A stretch of 64,000 bases of DNA from CALLPQ01 sp964421675 (GCA_964421675.1 CAYQXV010000003.1:55015-119014), one strand, 5' to 3'; shown: positions 16,577-26,521, counted from the stretch's first letter. Numbers and translations: made by a program. The notes: generated from the sequence alone by a model not told the origin.

Positions 16577-17854
16577 ATGAGTCTTGCCGCATTGTTTATC
16601 GTACCAGTATCGGTCGTTTCCTTCCTAATTTTGCTGAGCTTTATCGTATTCTTCCACGAATACGGCCATTTTTCGATTGCGCGCCTGCTCGGCGTTCGGG
16701 TCGATACATTTTCAATTGGTTTTGGAAAACCATTGCTGCAATGGATTGATCGCAAAGGCACGCAGTGGCGGATCGCAAGAATTCCTCTCGGCGGCTATGT
16801 CAAATTTTTCGGTGACCTTAATCCAGCGTCGCAGCCGGACCCATCGCTCGCAAATGATAGTGATGAGGAGCAGCCCGCCAGCGGGGAGCGCGCGGTGCGC
16901 ACCGAATTTCCAACCGGTCCCCAAGACGCGCTTGCCCAGCAATTGACGCCTGAAGAGCGGGCGCAATGCTTTCATTTCAAGCCGGTTTGGGCGCGCGCCA
17001 TGGTCGTTGCCGCAGGGCCGATTGCAAATTTCATTCTGGCAATCGCAATTTTTGCAGGCCTTCTCATGGTGCTTGGGCGCGGTGTTCTGGACCCTGTCGT
17101 TGGAGAGGTGGATGAGAATTCTGCGGCGGCGGAGGCGGGCCTTCTTCCGGGCGACCGGATTGTACAGATCAATAACAGATCCATCGATGACTGGCGTGAT
17201 TTGGCGGGTATTATTCAGCTTTCAACGGGCGAAACCTTAGCGCTAACCGTAGAGCGTGATGGCGGCACGGTTGAGCTCACCGCCGTTCCTCGCCGTCAGG
17301 AAAGACAGGACTCCTTTGGAAATACCGTTAAAGTTGGCATTCTCGGGGTGCGCTCTACTGGCGATATTGATTTCCGCACTTATGGTCCCCTCCAAGCTGT
17401 CGCCACGGCGAGCGGGGAGGTTGTCGATATTATCAGAACAACGATACACTTTCTCGGGCGCCTTATCACGGGCAAGGAAAGCGCTGACCAATTAGGCGGA
17501 CCGGTGAAAATGGCCAAATATGCTGGTCAGGCCGCCTCTAGCGGATTTGGCGACCGGGTTAGCGATGAGGCCACTTTTGGCGATCGCTTGCGCATTAGCT
17601 TGATTAACTGGATCAATCTGGCGGCATTTATCTCCGTTTCTATCGGCTTTTTAAATCTTTTACCAATTCCAGTGCTCGACGGCGGGCATTTGATGTATTA
17701 CGCATATGAAGCGGTAGTCGGCCGCCCCGTTGGGGTACGGGTTCAAACAATGGGGTATCAGGTGGGATTGCTCATGCTGATCTCCTTTATGGTGTTCGTG
17801 ACGTGGAATGACGTAACCGGGCTTTTGGCCTCAACATTTTCTGCAAACGGGTAG
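16577..17854 (+). CDS. rseP: RIP zinc metalloprotease RseP (site-2 protease)
   Basis: An inner-membrane protease with the HExxH motif HEYGHF in its first transmembrane region (about residues 28-33). A PDZ domain follows in the middle (DENSAAAEAGLLPGDRIVQINN), and the second metal motif NLLPIPVLDGGHLMYY lies near the C-terminus. It cuts membrane-embedded anti-sigma factors and signal peptide remnants. The 425-residue length is normal. A hydrophilic insertion rich in Asp/Glu/Pro lies near residues 80-120, between HExxH and the PDZ. It is followed by bamA at 73 bases, the conserved order. Confidence 0.95.
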   Translation: MSLAALFIVPVSVVSFLILLSFIVFFHEYGHFSIARLLGVRVDTFSIGFGKPLLQWIDRKGTQWRIARIPLGGYVKFFGDLNPASQPDPSLANDSDEEQPASGERAVRTEFPTGPQDALAQQLTPEERAQCFHFKPVWARAMVVAAGPIANFILAIAIFAGLLMVLGRGVLDPVVGEVDENSAAAEAGLLPGDRIVQINNRSIDDWRDLAGIIQLSTGETLALTVERDGGTVELTAVPRRQERQDSFGNTVKVGILGVRSTGDIDFRTYGPLQAVATASGEVVDIIRTTIHFLGRLITGKESADQLGGPVKMAKYAGQAASSGFGDRVSDEATFGDRLRISLINWINLAAFISVSIGFLNLLPIPVLDGGHLMYYAYEAVVGRPVGVRVQTMGYQVGLLMLISFMVFVTWNDVTGLLASTFSANG

Positions 17855-17927
17855 ATGTATTTGACGATGAACGTCGTTAAACAGACGTGACGTATTTTAG
17901 TAAACCAATAGGGCAGGCTTAGACATA

Positions 17928-20900
17928 ATGAAGCGTACTTTGTCATTGGGGACACAGATGGATCGTTTTAGTAAACGCGCATTGCGATCTTCGCTATCGG
18001 GCGCAGCCCTTGCCATCGCTTTGGGCTTGGGAACGACCGGTCACGTATTAGCCCAGGGCGCGCCGCAACCGGGCGCCGGTCAACAACCAACGCCTGAACA
18101 GCTGGAAGCAGCGCGCCTGCAGCAAGAGCAACAAATTGCACAAGCACGCGCGACGGCGCAGATTTTACGCCCGGCGGTGGCTCCTATCATTAAGGGCATT
18201 TCGGTCGCCGGTAATCAGCGAATCGAGCCGGAAACCGTATCAAGCTATCTGACTCTTCAGCCGGGCATGGCTGCGGAGGAAGAGCTTCTCGACCTTCAGG
18301 TTAAAACACTTTTCCAAACAGGCTTGTTTACAGATGTCTCTGCGGAGATGCAGCCAAACGGAACGCTTCTGGTTACGGTAAAAGAAAACCCTATTGTGAA
18401 CCGGATTTTGTTTGAGGGGAATAAACGCCTCAAGGACGATAAATTTACCGAAGAAATTCAGCTAACAGCGCGATCTATTTATACGCGCGCAAAAGTACAA
18501 GCTGACCAGCAACGCATGATTGAGATTTACCGTGCCACCGGCCGGTTTGCGACAAACATCACGCCAAAGGTTGTACCGCTTGCGCAAAACCGCGTTGATG
18601 TCATCTTCGAAATTGATGAAGGCCCCAAGACAGGTATTGCTAAGGTCAATTTTGTTGGCAATGACGTCTTTACAAGCGCCGAGCTGCGCAAGGTCATCTT
18701 AACCTCTGAAAGTCGTTGGTGGAATTTCTTTGGTGGTAGCACGTCAAACTATGACCCTGACCGCTTGGAGTTTGAGCGTGAATTGTTGCGCCAACATTAT
18801 GCCAAAAATGGGTATGCGGATTTTAAAGTAACCTCTTTGGTTGCGGAACTTACGCCAGACCGCAAAGAGTTTTTTGTTACCTTCACCATTGAAGAAGGCC
18901 CGCAATATGTTGTTGGCGAGGTTAAGGTTCGCTCTGCACTCGATAAGCTTGATGAAGATGCGGTGGAGCGGTTTGTGCCGGTACGCACGGGGCAGACCTT
19001 TAACGGTGAACGGGTTGAAAAGGCTGTTGAGTCTCTCACCTTCCTGACCGGTGCATCTGGTTATGCATTTGTTGATGTAAATCCGCGCTTTTCTCGCTAC
19101 CCGGAAAGCAAGAAAATCGACATTACCTTCGACATTAATGAAGGCCCGAAGGTTTATGTTGAGCGGGTTAACATTAAGGGTAACATCACAACGCTTGATA
19201 AGGTGATACGACGTGAGCTGAGGATTGCGGAAGGCGATCCGTTTAATAAGGTTCAAGTTGATCGTTCGGAGTCAGTTATCAGATCGCTTGGTTTCTTTAG
19301 CGATGTGACGATTGAGGAAAAGCCGGGATCTGCGCCCGACCGAACAGAGCTTGATGTTACGGTATCAGAACAGGCAACCGGGTCTTTCTCTATCGGTGTC
19401 GGTGTTTCGTCGACGGATAATTTTATTGCTGATGTCTCGATTGAACAGCGCAATTTCCTTGGTCGCGGCGAGGCAGTGCGCTTTCGTGTTCAGGCATCGC
19501 AACGTACCCGCCAGGTAGATCTGCGATATACCAAGCCGAGATTTCTTGGCAGAAACCTCACCGCAGGGGCATCCCTTTTCTATAGCCGGGTCGATAACTC
19601 CCTTGATACGATCAATGGTGAGCGCGGTATTGGCGGATTTATTCAGGAACAGTTTGGTTTTGGCCTGAATACCGGCTTCCAGATTTCCGAATATGGCCAA
19701 GCTGGGATCAATTACCTGTTTACGCGAAGTGATGTGGATTTTGGAACGCAGAGTTTTATTCCCATCACGTTTACGCAGTTTCTCCCAGTTTTGGATGTAG
19801 ATGGCGCGCCGACATTCACGGATGATGGCATACCGCAGCTAACCGCTATTGTCGCCAATTCAACATTTGAAAACGGTCAGTTTTTCCGCGACGTTCCCGT
19901 CCTTGATGGAGAAGGCTTGCCGCAGTTAGATGGGGACGGAAATCTGATTACCGAATCTGTCGCGTTTACCGAAGACGAACTGCTTTCATTATTGCCTGAA
20001 AATATTCAGTTGGCGGAAACAACAAATGCCTTATTTGGTGTTGACCTTCTCGGAAACCCGTTTGACTCTATCGATGAAGTCTCAGGGTTAATCAGTAATG
20101 GTGGAGCTGCATTGATCGGCAGTACAAGCCCCGGTCTTGTGTTTGATGATTGTAGTGACAGCCTTGTCGGTCAACCGTTCCGTTGTGAATCTGAAGGGCG
20201 ATTTACGACCTCACTGCTCAGTGCGACGGTTGCATTTAGTACAATCAACGATCCGTTTAATCCCAGAAATGGGTGGCGCGCGCGGGGTACAGCCAGCTTT
20301 GCTGGGCTAGGCGGCAATGTGCAATATATCCGGTCGGAATTTGATACGGCCTATTATAAACCATTGCCTGTAATTGATGATTTTGTTGGCGTTCTGAAAT
20401 TACGCGGCGGGTATATTCGCGGGTTTGCAGGCGACACCGTTCGAATTCAAGATCGCTTCCGCCAGGGCGCGGCGAGCTTTAGAGGGTTCGAAATTGCCGG
20501 TGTCGGACCGCGCCTTATCGTACCTTTGACGCCTGACGCCCTGAGCGATCCAAACCAGTTTACACCGCTGAGAAATATCTCAGGCGGCGGCGGTACCCAA
20601 ACCGGGAACGGGGTTTCCTTCGTTTCACAATCTATTGGGGCAAACGCCTATCTAATTGGTACCGCAGAGATATTGCTGCCGCTTCCCCTGCCTGAATCCT
20701 ATGGTATTAGGGCCTCTATCTTTACCGATTTTGGTGCGGTTGGCATTGTTGATGATGAAACCCAAGCGCTTAATGATGTCGTGGATGCGAACGGTGTTCC
20801 TTTGTTCCAGATTAACTCTCTGGGTGTTGATCTAGATGGGGATGGTCTGGTAGATCCTACTATCGTTCAAGGCCGGATTTCGGGACAGGGTGAGCCTAAT

Positions 20901-21098
20901 CCCAATGCGGGCCTTGATTTTAATTCTGGGTTTGTATCACCAATTCAGGATGATTTTTCGTTTCGCCTTACTGCCGGTGTTACTGTAAGCTGGAATTCAC
21001 CATTTGGACCCATAAGGTTTGACATTGCCGAGGTTTTCATCCGAGAATTCTTTGATGAAACTGAAAGCTTCCGATTTAGTGCTGGGACGTCGTTTTAA
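17928..21098 (+). CDS. bamA: Outer membrane assembly factor BamA, unusually long
   Basis: An Omp85 protein with a signal peptide (cut near VLAQG), a Gln-rich linker, POTRA domains over about residues 85-475, and a 16-strand barrel from about 478. The barrel contains FRGFEIAGVGPR, the loop-6 RGF motif that locks inside it. It ends in Phe as outer-membrane proteins do. At 1056 residues it is about 250 longer than typical BamA. Two Asp/Gly-rich insertions in the barrel (about 608-760 and 955-1000) account for much of the excess. The first carries a Cys pair 11 apart, the second a DLDGDGLVDP motif. ATG 17958 with GGGGA upstream is an alternative start. It is the folding core of the BAM complex. 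Confidence 0.95.
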   Translation: MKRTLSLGTQMDRFSKRALRSSLSGAALAIALGLGTTGHVLAQGAPQPGAGQQPTPEQLEAARLQQEQQIAQARATAQILRPAVAPIIKGISVAGNQRIEPETVSSYLTLQPGMAAEEELLDLQVKTLFQTGLFTDVSAEMQPNGTLLVTVKENPIVNRILFEGNKRLKDDKFTEEIQLTARSIYTRAKVQADQQRMIEIYRATGRFATNITPKVVPLAQNRVDVIFEIDEGPKTGIAKVNFVGNDVFTSAELRKVILTSESRWWNFFGGSTSNYDPDRLEFERELLRQHYAKNGYADFKVTSLVAELTPDRKEFFVTFTIEEGPQYVVGEVKVRSALDKLDEDAVERFVPVRTGQTFNGERVEKAVESLTFLTGASGYAFVDVNPRFSRYPESKKIDITFDINEGPKVYVERVNIKGNITTLDKVIRRELRIAEGDPFNKVQVDRSESVIRSLGFFSDVTIEEKPGSAPDRTELDVTVSEQATGSFSIGVGVSSTDNFIADVSIEQRNFLGRGEAVRFRVQASQRTRQVDLRYTKPRFLGRNLTAGASLFYSRVDNSLDTINGERGIGGFIQEQFGFGLNTGFQISEYGQAGINYLFTRSDVDFGTQSFIPITFTQFLPVLDVDGAPTFTDDGIPQLTAIVANSTFENGQFFRDVPVLDGEGLPQLDGDGNLITESVAFTEDELLSLLPENIQLAETTNALFGVDLLGNPFDSIDEVSGLISNGGAALIGSTSPGLVFDDCSDSLVGQPFRCESEGRFTTSLLSATVAFSTINDPFNPRNGWRARGTASFAGLGGNVQYIRSEFDTAYYKPLPVIDDFVGVLKLRGGYIRGFAGDTVRIQDRFRQGAASFRGFEIAGVGPRLIVPLTPDALSDPNQFTPLRNISGGGGTQTGNGVSFVSQSIGANAYLIGTAEILLPLPLPESYGIRASIFTDFGAVGIVDDETQALNDVVDANGVPLFQINSLGVDLDGDGLVDPTIVQGRISGQGEPNPNAGLDFNSGFVSPIQDDFSFRLTAGVTVSWNSPFGPIRFDIAEVFIREFFDETESFRFSAGTSF

Positions 21099-21117
21099 AG
21101 TAGAGGATACCCCCCCA

Positions 21118-21744
21118 ATGAGAAAACTAATTTTTGCCGCGCTTGGTGCGACCGCTATGGTCAGTGCCTTCACCATAGGCCAGTCAATTACGACGACCGC
21201 AGAAGCGCAAAATAATGGCGAGGCGCCGATTATTTTGGTTGTGAACCAAGCACAAATCGTTGCGCAATCTAAGGCCGGAAAATCTGCGTCGAGCCAAGCT
21301 GAAACCTATCAAAAGAGTATTGCGAGCGAACTGCAAGCTAAGAAAACGACGCTCGAAAATGATATTAAATCATATCAGCAAAACCGTGATTTATGGTCTG
21401 CTGAAGAGCGCCAACGTAAAGAGCAAGAGTTGGCATCGCGTGCTCAGGTTGGATTTCCGCAAATGAACAAAGTCATGGAAGCGGCGTTCGTACAATCTGT
21501 TCGTAAAGCTGAGAATGAAATTCTGACTGAAGCGGCACCGATTATGGAAGAGATCGTGAAAAAACGCGGTGCGACTGTGCTTCTCGATCGTTCAGCGATT
21601 ATGTATGCAGCGGAAGAAACAAACATCACGCAGGAAGTTATTTCCAAGCTCGACAAGAAATTGAAATCAGTTTCACTCGAGCAGATTTCATTGGCAGAAC
21701 TTGAGCGCCGTGCTGCTGAAGCGAGCAAGCAAGCCAATCAATAA
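21118..21744 (+). CDS. skp: OmpH/Skp-family periplasmic chaperone
   Basis: The 208-residue protein has a signal peptide (MRKLIFAALGATAMVSAF, cut near AEAQ), then ILVVNQAQIVAQSKAGKSA. A long, charged helical region with the heptad pattern of Skp tentacles follows (about 60-150), then a C-terminal strand region ATVLLDRSAIMYAAEETNIT. Skp holds unfolded outer-membrane proteins in the periplasm for BamA. GAGGAT precedes ATG 21118, 19 bases after bamA. A terminator follows. Confidence 0.9.
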   Translation: MRKLIFAALGATAMVSAFTIGQSITTTAEAQNNGEAPIILVVNQAQIVAQSKAGKSASSQAETYQKSIASELQAKKTTLENDIKSYQQNRDLWSAEERQRKEQELASRAQVGFPQMNKVMEAAFVQSVRKAENEILTEAAPIMEEIVKKRGATVLLDRSAIMYAAEETNITQEVISKLDKKLKSVSLEQISLAELERRAAEASKQANQ

Positions 21745-21792
21745 GATGAGCATCGCATGATGGTCCTCTTGATTTAATGAGTGTTCATTATC

Positions 21793-21824
21793 AAAAGCCG
21801 GTGCTCTTTGCATCGGCTTTTTTG
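21793..21824 (+). terminator. Terminator between skp and lpxD
   Basis: AAAAGCCGGTGC pairs with GCATCGGCTTTT (with one G-T mismatch) around TCTTT and is followed by T residues. Read-through to lpxD is likely, since the lpx genes show no strong promoter of their own. Confidence 0.7.
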
Positions 21825-21897
21825 TTTTCACAAGCACGGTGAAAACAGCTATCACAAAATGGTGCCCTTCAAATCACGCGAGGAAAACAAAAGTCTG

Positions 21898-22968
21898 ATG
21901 GTTGCTGATCCGCGATTTTTTCACAAAGCAGCTGCGCTCTCGCCGGGTAAGGTGATGGCGTTAACGGGCGGGCGGTATTTGCGTGATGAGGCGGGCTCAC
22001 CATCGTGGCGTGTTAGCGATGTTGCTGAGGCATCGACGGTCAACGCCGCAGATGCGTGCATATTCATTACCGATCGAAAGCGCCTTACAGACCTTGCCGA
22101 TAAAAAATTCGCTGTCTGCCTAATCAGTGAAGCACTAGTTGAGCGGGTCGGTGATCTGCGTGGCCGGTTTGTGGTTTGCGAAAATGCCCAGCATGCCTTT
22201 GTTCGCATTGTGCATGCTTTATATGCTGAGCGCGACATGGCTGGCGCATCCTCAATGGCGCCGAACAATGATATGGGTGATGCCCAGATCGATCCTCAGA
22301 TCGATGTTGGCGCGAGCGTCGATGCAACGGCGATTATCGCCGCCGGCGCGGTGATAAAGCGGGGCGCGAAGATTGGTCCCTATGCTATTATTGGCCCCGG
22401 TGTCGAGGTTGGCGAGGACACGCGCATAGGGGCCCATGTGTGTATTGAGCATGCATTGGTCGGGTCGTCAGTAACGATTTTGCCGGGGGCTAAGGTCGGG
22501 CAAGCCGGTTTTGGTTTTTTCGAAGCCGCTGGCTCCCTTATCCGTATGCCGCAAATTGGCCGTGTGATCATTAAAGATGATGTTGAAATTGGCGCGAACA
22601 CAACCATAGATCGTGGTACGATTGGAGATACAATCATTGGGCAGGGAACGTGTATCGACAATCAGGTTCAGATTGCCCATAACGTTGTTTTGGGGAAGCA
22701 ATGTCTGCTAGCGGCCCATGTTGGAATTTCGGGAAGCTGTATCGTTGGCGACGGGGTTGTATTTGGGGGGCGCGCTGGCCTTGCCGACCATATTATGGTT
22801 GGAGATGGCGCGCGAATTGCTGCTAATGCCGGATGTATGCGTGATATCCCGGCGGGGGAGACGTGGGCTGGAAGCCCGGCACAGCCGATCCGCAAGTTTA
22901 TGCGAGAAGTCGCAGCGCTTGGTAAATTGGCGAATGTCCGGACCGTAAAAAAACAAGCCATCGACTAA
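21898..22968 (+). CDS. lpxD: UDP-3-O-(3-hydroxyacyl)glucosamine N-acyltransferase
   Basis: The protein has an N-terminal uridine-binding domain (to about residue 105) followed by left-handed beta-helix hexapeptide repeats. These include AKVGQAGFGFFEA, the TIDRGTIGDTIIG turn, and QVQIAHNVVLGKQCLLAAHVGISGS with the catalytic His. It adds the second acyl chain in lipid A synthesis. ATG 21898 is chosen because GAGGA lies 13-17 bases upstream; an in-frame ATG at 21859 is possible. It heads the run lpxD-fabZ-lpxA-lpxI-lpxB. Confidence 0.95.
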   Translation: MVADPRFFHKAAALSPGKVMALTGGRYLRDEAGSPSWRVSDVAEASTVNAADACIFITDRKRLTDLADKKFAVCLISEALVERVGDLRGRFVVCENAQHAFVRIVHALYAERDMAGASSMAPNNDMGDAQIDPQIDVGASVDATAIIAAGAVIKRGAKIGPYAIIGPGVEVGEDTRIGAHVCIEHALVGSSVTILPGAKVGQAGFGFFEAAGSLIRMPQIGRVIIKDDVEIGANTTIDRGTIGDTIIGQGTCIDNQVQIAHNVVLGKQCLLAAHVGISGSCIVGDGVVFGGRAGLADHIMVGDGARIAANAGCMRDIPAGETWAGSPAQPIRKFMREVAALGKLANVRTVKKQAID

Positions 22969-23007
22969 CGATGCCGCTAAACATTGAAGAAAGACTGATA
23001 ACAAACC

Positions 23008-23472
23008 ATGGCAAGCCTCGAACCTGGACAGACCACTCTTTATCTTGATGACATCAAAAAAATCCTACCGCATCGTTATCCCTTTCTGTTGATCGATCGA
23101 ATGATCAATATTGATCCGGGCGAGGGCGCTGTTGGCATTAAAAATGTTACCGCCAATGAGGAGCTTTTTCTTGGTCACTTTCCGCAGGCACCGGTTTTTC
23201 CAGGGGTGTTGATCGTTGAGGCTATGGCGCAGTCAGCGGCAATGTATGCGGCGTATACTGAAGATATCGATATGGATAATAAGATCATCCTGTTTATGGG
23301 GGTCGATAAAGCGCGGTTCAGACGACCTGTTGTGCCCGGCGATCAGTTAGAATTGCATGTTCGAATTGCCCAGCGCCGTCCCCCTGTTTGGAAATTTGCC
23401 GGTATTGGTATGGTTGATGGCAAAAAAGTAGCAGAAGCAGAATTTTCTGCGATGCTTTCAGATCCCCTGTAA
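23008..23472 (+). CDS. fabZ: 3-hydroxyacyl-ACP dehydratase FabZ
   Basis: The hot-dog-fold enzyme shows the catalytic His in KILPHRYPFLLIDR and the catalytic Glu in VFPGVLIVEAMAQSAA. The GHFPQAP loop lies between them. It dehydrates 3-hydroxyacyl-ACP in fatty acid elongation and competes with LpxA/LpxD for the same substrate, which explains its place among lpx genes. At 154 residues it is standard length. Confidence 0.97.
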   Translation: MASLEPGQTTLYLDDIKKILPHRYPFLLIDRMINIDPGEGAVGIKNVTANEELFLGHFPQAPVFPGVLIVEAMAQSAAMYAAYTEDIDMDNKIILFMGVDKARFRRPVVPGDQLELHVRIAQRRPPVWKFAGIGMVDGKKVAEAEFSAMLSDPL

Positions 23473-23516
23473 CTTAGGCCCCCTGTAAAACAGCTGCCAA
23501 TTAGCCCTGTGTACTC

Positions 23517-24305
23517 ATGAGAACTTCTATTCATCCAACGGCTGTGATTGAAGAGGGCGCGACGTTAAGCGATGGCGTCCAGGTTGGGCCCTTTTGTCAT
23601 ATCGGACCCGAGGTTACTCTTGGCGATGGCGTGCGGCTTCATTCCCATGTTGTGATAAGCGGAAAGACAACCATTGGATCTGGATGTGAAATTCATAGTT
23701 TTGCAGCGCTTGGAACCGCCCCGGAACATGTGGCCTATGAAGGGCAAAATACGCAGCTGATTATTGGTAAAAATAATCGATTTCGCGAACATTCAACGGT
23801 TAACATTGGGACGGCTGAGGGACGCGGCGAGACCCGTATTGGCGACAATGGATATTTCATGACCGCAACCCATGTGGCCCATGATTGTATCATTGGCGAC
23901 AATACGATTTTTGCCAATAGTGCAATTGTTGCTGGTCATGTTGTTGTTGAGGATTTTGCGTTTCTTGGCGGTGCGTGTGCTGTCCATCAACATTGTCAGA
24001 TCGGTGCCCATGCATTTCTAGGGGGCGGCGCAATTGTTGTGCACGATATAATTCCTTACGGATCTGCGACGGGAAATTTTGCGATGTTGGAGGGCCTCAA
24101 TATCATCGGCTTGCGCCGACGCGGGTTTGACCGCGATAAGATTGATCAGTTACGGGCGGCCTTTAAGGATATTTTTTGCGGCGATCGGCCTTTTCAGGAC
24201 CGCCTTCTGTCCGCTGAGAGGCAATATGAGAAAAGCGCTGAAGCCAAAAATATTCTTGAGTTTATCAATCGCGACCGCGCACGGCCCATTATGATGGCAC
24301 GGTAA
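23517..24305 (+). CDS. lpxA: UDP-N-acetylglucosamine acyltransferase
   Basis: Hexapeptide repeats start at IHPTAVIEEGATLSDGVQVGPF. The active-site segment YFMTATHVAHDCIIGDN carries the catalytic His. The C-terminal helical part with LRRRGFDRDKIDQLRAAFK is typical of LpxA and binds ACP. It performs the first step of lipid A synthesis. The 262-residue length is normal. The ATG at 23517 is 44 bases after fabZ; only 1 base separates its stop from lpxI. Confidence 0.97.
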   Translation: MRTSIHPTAVIEEGATLSDGVQVGPFCHIGPEVTLGDGVRLHSHVVISGKTTIGSGCEIHSFAALGTAPEHVAYEGQNTQLIIGKNNRFREHSTVNIGTAEGRGETRIGDNGYFMTATHVAHDCIIGDNTIFANSAIVAGHVVVEDFAFLGGACAVHQHCQIGAHAFLGGGAIVVHDIIPYGSATGNFAMLEGLNIIGLRRRGFDRDKIDQLRAAFKDIFCGDRPFQDRLLSAERQYEKSAEAKNILEFINRDRARPIMMAR

Positions 24306-24306
24306 T

Positions 24307-25152
24307 ATGAATATGGTGCGCTGGAACAAGCTTGGCATTATTGCGGGAGGGGGCTCGCTTCCCTTAGCGATCGCCGAGCAGTGTCAACGTGAACAAAAAC
24401 CGGTCCATATTATTTCCTTAAAGGGCATGATGGACAAGCCCGCTGAGGGTTTTGACTGTACCGAATGCGATATTGTGCAGGCCGGCCGAATTTTCAGTGT
24501 GTTACGTGCGGAAAATTGCGACGCTGTGGTTATGGCGGGCAATGTTCAGCGTCCTGATTTTAAATCAATGCGCCCCGACTGGCGAGGCACTGCCTTGCTT
24601 GCGCGCTTATCGGCGGCGGCCCTGAAAGGGGATGGCGCTTTATTGGCAACCTTGGTGGACGTTTTTGAAGCTGAAGGTTTTTTGGTGATAGGCGCAGAAG
24701 AGGCGATGGGCCATGTTACCCCTGACCTTGGGGCGATGGGCCAAATTGCTCCTGATGAGGATGACCTTCATGATATTGCAAAAGCGCGCAGTGTTATTGA
24801 GGCGCTGGGTCCTTATGATGTGGGGCAGGGCGCTATTGTCGCTGAAGGTCAGGTTCTTGCGATAGAAGCTGCTGAGGGTACGGATGCAATGCTGGAACGG
24901 TGCATCGGTCTGCAACAGCAATTATCTATTGCGACACCGCGCGGTGTGCTCGTTAAAATACCCAAACCCGGTCAGGAGTTGCGCGTTGATTTGCCAACCA
25001 TCGGCCCTTTGACCATTGAAGGGTGTGAACGGGCGGGTTTGCGCGGCATTGCGCTAAAGGCCGGGGCCGCGTTAATTCTTGAACGCGAGACAACTTGTAA
25101 ATTGGCGGAGCAGGCTGGTCTTTTTCTTTATGGCTTTGCCAATACCAAATGA
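24307..25152 (+). CDS. lpxI: UDP-2,3-diacylglucosamine pyrophosphatase LpxI
   Basis: The N-terminus LGIIAGGGSLPLAIAEQC and the C-terminal domain around YDVGQGAIVAEGQVLAIEAAEGTDAML, plus LVKIPKPGQELRVDLPTIGP, match LpxI (DUF1009). LpxI replaces LpxH in alphaproteobacteria and hydrolyses UDP-2,3-diacylglucosamine to lipid X. The 281-residue size is normal. Its stop TGA is immediately followed by the lpxB start, so the two are translationally coupled. Confidence 0.95.
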   Translation: MNMVRWNKLGIIAGGGSLPLAIAEQCQREQKPVHIISLKGMMDKPAEGFDCTECDIVQAGRIFSVLRAENCDAVVMAGNVQRPDFKSMRPDWRGTALLARLSAAALKGDGALLATLVDVFEAEGFLVIGAEEAMGHVTPDLGAMGQIAPDEDDLHDIAKARSVIEALGPYDVGQGAIVAEGQVLAIEAAEGTDAMLERCIGLQQQLSIATPRGVLVKIPKPGQELRVDLPTIGPLTIEGCERAGLRGIALKAGAALILERETTCKLAEQAGLFLYGFANTK

Positions 25153-26403
25153 ATGCTGGCAATGAGCGCGAACCATCAACCCTCCTCTCCGTCGCTTTCA
25201 GACAAACAAAGGTCTGTCGGTCCTTCTGGTGAGCGTACCCTTATGCTGGCGGCGGTAGAGCCTTCGGGGGATGCGCTCGGGGCTAAGTTGATGGATGCTT
25301 TGGCGAAGGAGACAGGTGCTCAATTTTCTTTTTGCGGATGCGGCGGCCCGCAAATGGCGGCACGCGGATTTGAGAGTGCTTTTAATATTGATCAATTTTC
25401 GGTTATGGGGTTCACCGATGTTGCGCGCGTGTTGCCTGCGGCATATTCGGCAACGCGCACACTTACAAAAATTGCTCAAGAGCGCCGCGTTGACGGTGTT
25501 GTTTTTATCGACGGATGGGCATTTTCCCGCCTTGGCGCGAAAGCAATGAAGAAGGCAATGCCCGAACTTGCCATCTATAAATATGCCGCGCCGCAGATTT
25601 GGGCATCACGCCCGCAGCGGATTGATTTTGTGCGTCAGTATTTTGATGGCGTGATGACGTTGCTTCCCTTTGAACCTGAAATTTTTGAGCATGCGGAGAT
25701 ACGCGCGCGCTTTGTTGGTAATCCAGTATTTCAGGAAGCGCAGGGCCACGTGCAACAAGCTGTGTCCGGGGCATGGCGCGCGAAAAATGATCTTAATGAC
25801 TTCCCGGTTCTTGCGGTATTACCTGGCAGCCGAGCGCGAGAAGTGAGCCGCCTGGCGCCCATCTTTGTTGAAACCATCGAGCGATTGCGCACGCATATTT
25901 CTGACTTGGCCGTGATTATTCCTGCCGCACCGGCGGTAAGCGCACAGGTTCAAGAAGCTTTTGGGCATATTTCGAATTTACTATTTGTGCCGCCTACAGA
26001 TAAATATGCCGCTCTTATCGATGCAGATGTTGCGTTAGCGGCATCGGGAACGGTCACAACCGAAATTGCCCTTTGCAAAACCCCTCAAGTGATCGCTTAC
26101 CGCGTGGACCCATTGACCGAACTATGGGCGCGGCGCACCCTGACAACGCAATATGCGAGCATTTTAAATGTTATGGCTGATGCGATGGTTATTCCGGAAC
26201 AAATTCAGCAGGCATGTACGCCAGATTTACTGGAAGTCGCGCTTTTGTCGCTGTTAACCAATCCTCAGGTGCGTGACCACCAAGTGGCATCATTAGCGCC
26301 CATGCTCGACACCCTTACGCAAAGCCCTCTACCGGCGAGTGAAATCGCGGCGCAAACTCTAATCAGTTGGATGGGCCAAGATCTAAGTAGTGATCTGGCC
26401 TAA
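25153..26403 (+). CDS. lpxB: Lipid A disaccharide synthase
   Basis: The GT19-family signature appears as LMLAAVEPSGDALGAKLMDAL near the N-terminus. Also visible are FSVMGFTDVARVLP, a KYAAPQIWASRPQRI segment, VLPGSRAREVSRLAP and ASGTVTTEIALCKTPQVIAYR. It joins lipid X and UDP-diacylglucosamine to make the lipid A disaccharide. The protein is 416 residues, with an N-terminal extension of about 30 residues. It closes the lpx run; the following 200 bases hold no gene. Confidence 0.95.
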   Translation: MLAMSANHQPSSPSLSDKQRSVGPSGERTLMLAAVEPSGDALGAKLMDALAKETGAQFSFCGCGGPQMAARGFESAFNIDQFSVMGFTDVARVLPAAYSATRTLTKIAQERRVDGVVFIDGWAFSRLGAKAMKKAMPELAIYKYAAPQIWASRPQRIDFVRQYFDGVMTLLPFEPEIFEHAEIRARFVGNPVFQEAQGHVQQAVSGAWRAKNDLNDFPVLAVLPGSRAREVSRLAPIFVETIERLRTHISDLAVIIPAAPAVSAQVQEAFGHISNLLFVPPTDKYAALIDADVALAASGTVTTEIALCKTPQVIAYRVDPLTELWARRTLTTQYASILNVMADAMVIPEQIQQACTPDLLEVALLSLLTNPQVRDHQVASLAPMLDTLTQSPLPASEIAAQTLISWMGQDLSSDLA

Positions 26404-26521
26404 TGCCCGCAATGCTCCAAATGGGTGTTGAGGGGTGGGCGTGAGTTAACCCGCTAACGGGGCTGGTGGCTCATAAATCTATCGTCAAAAAACCAGTGTT
26501 TGCACCTGATTGCGCCGTTCT

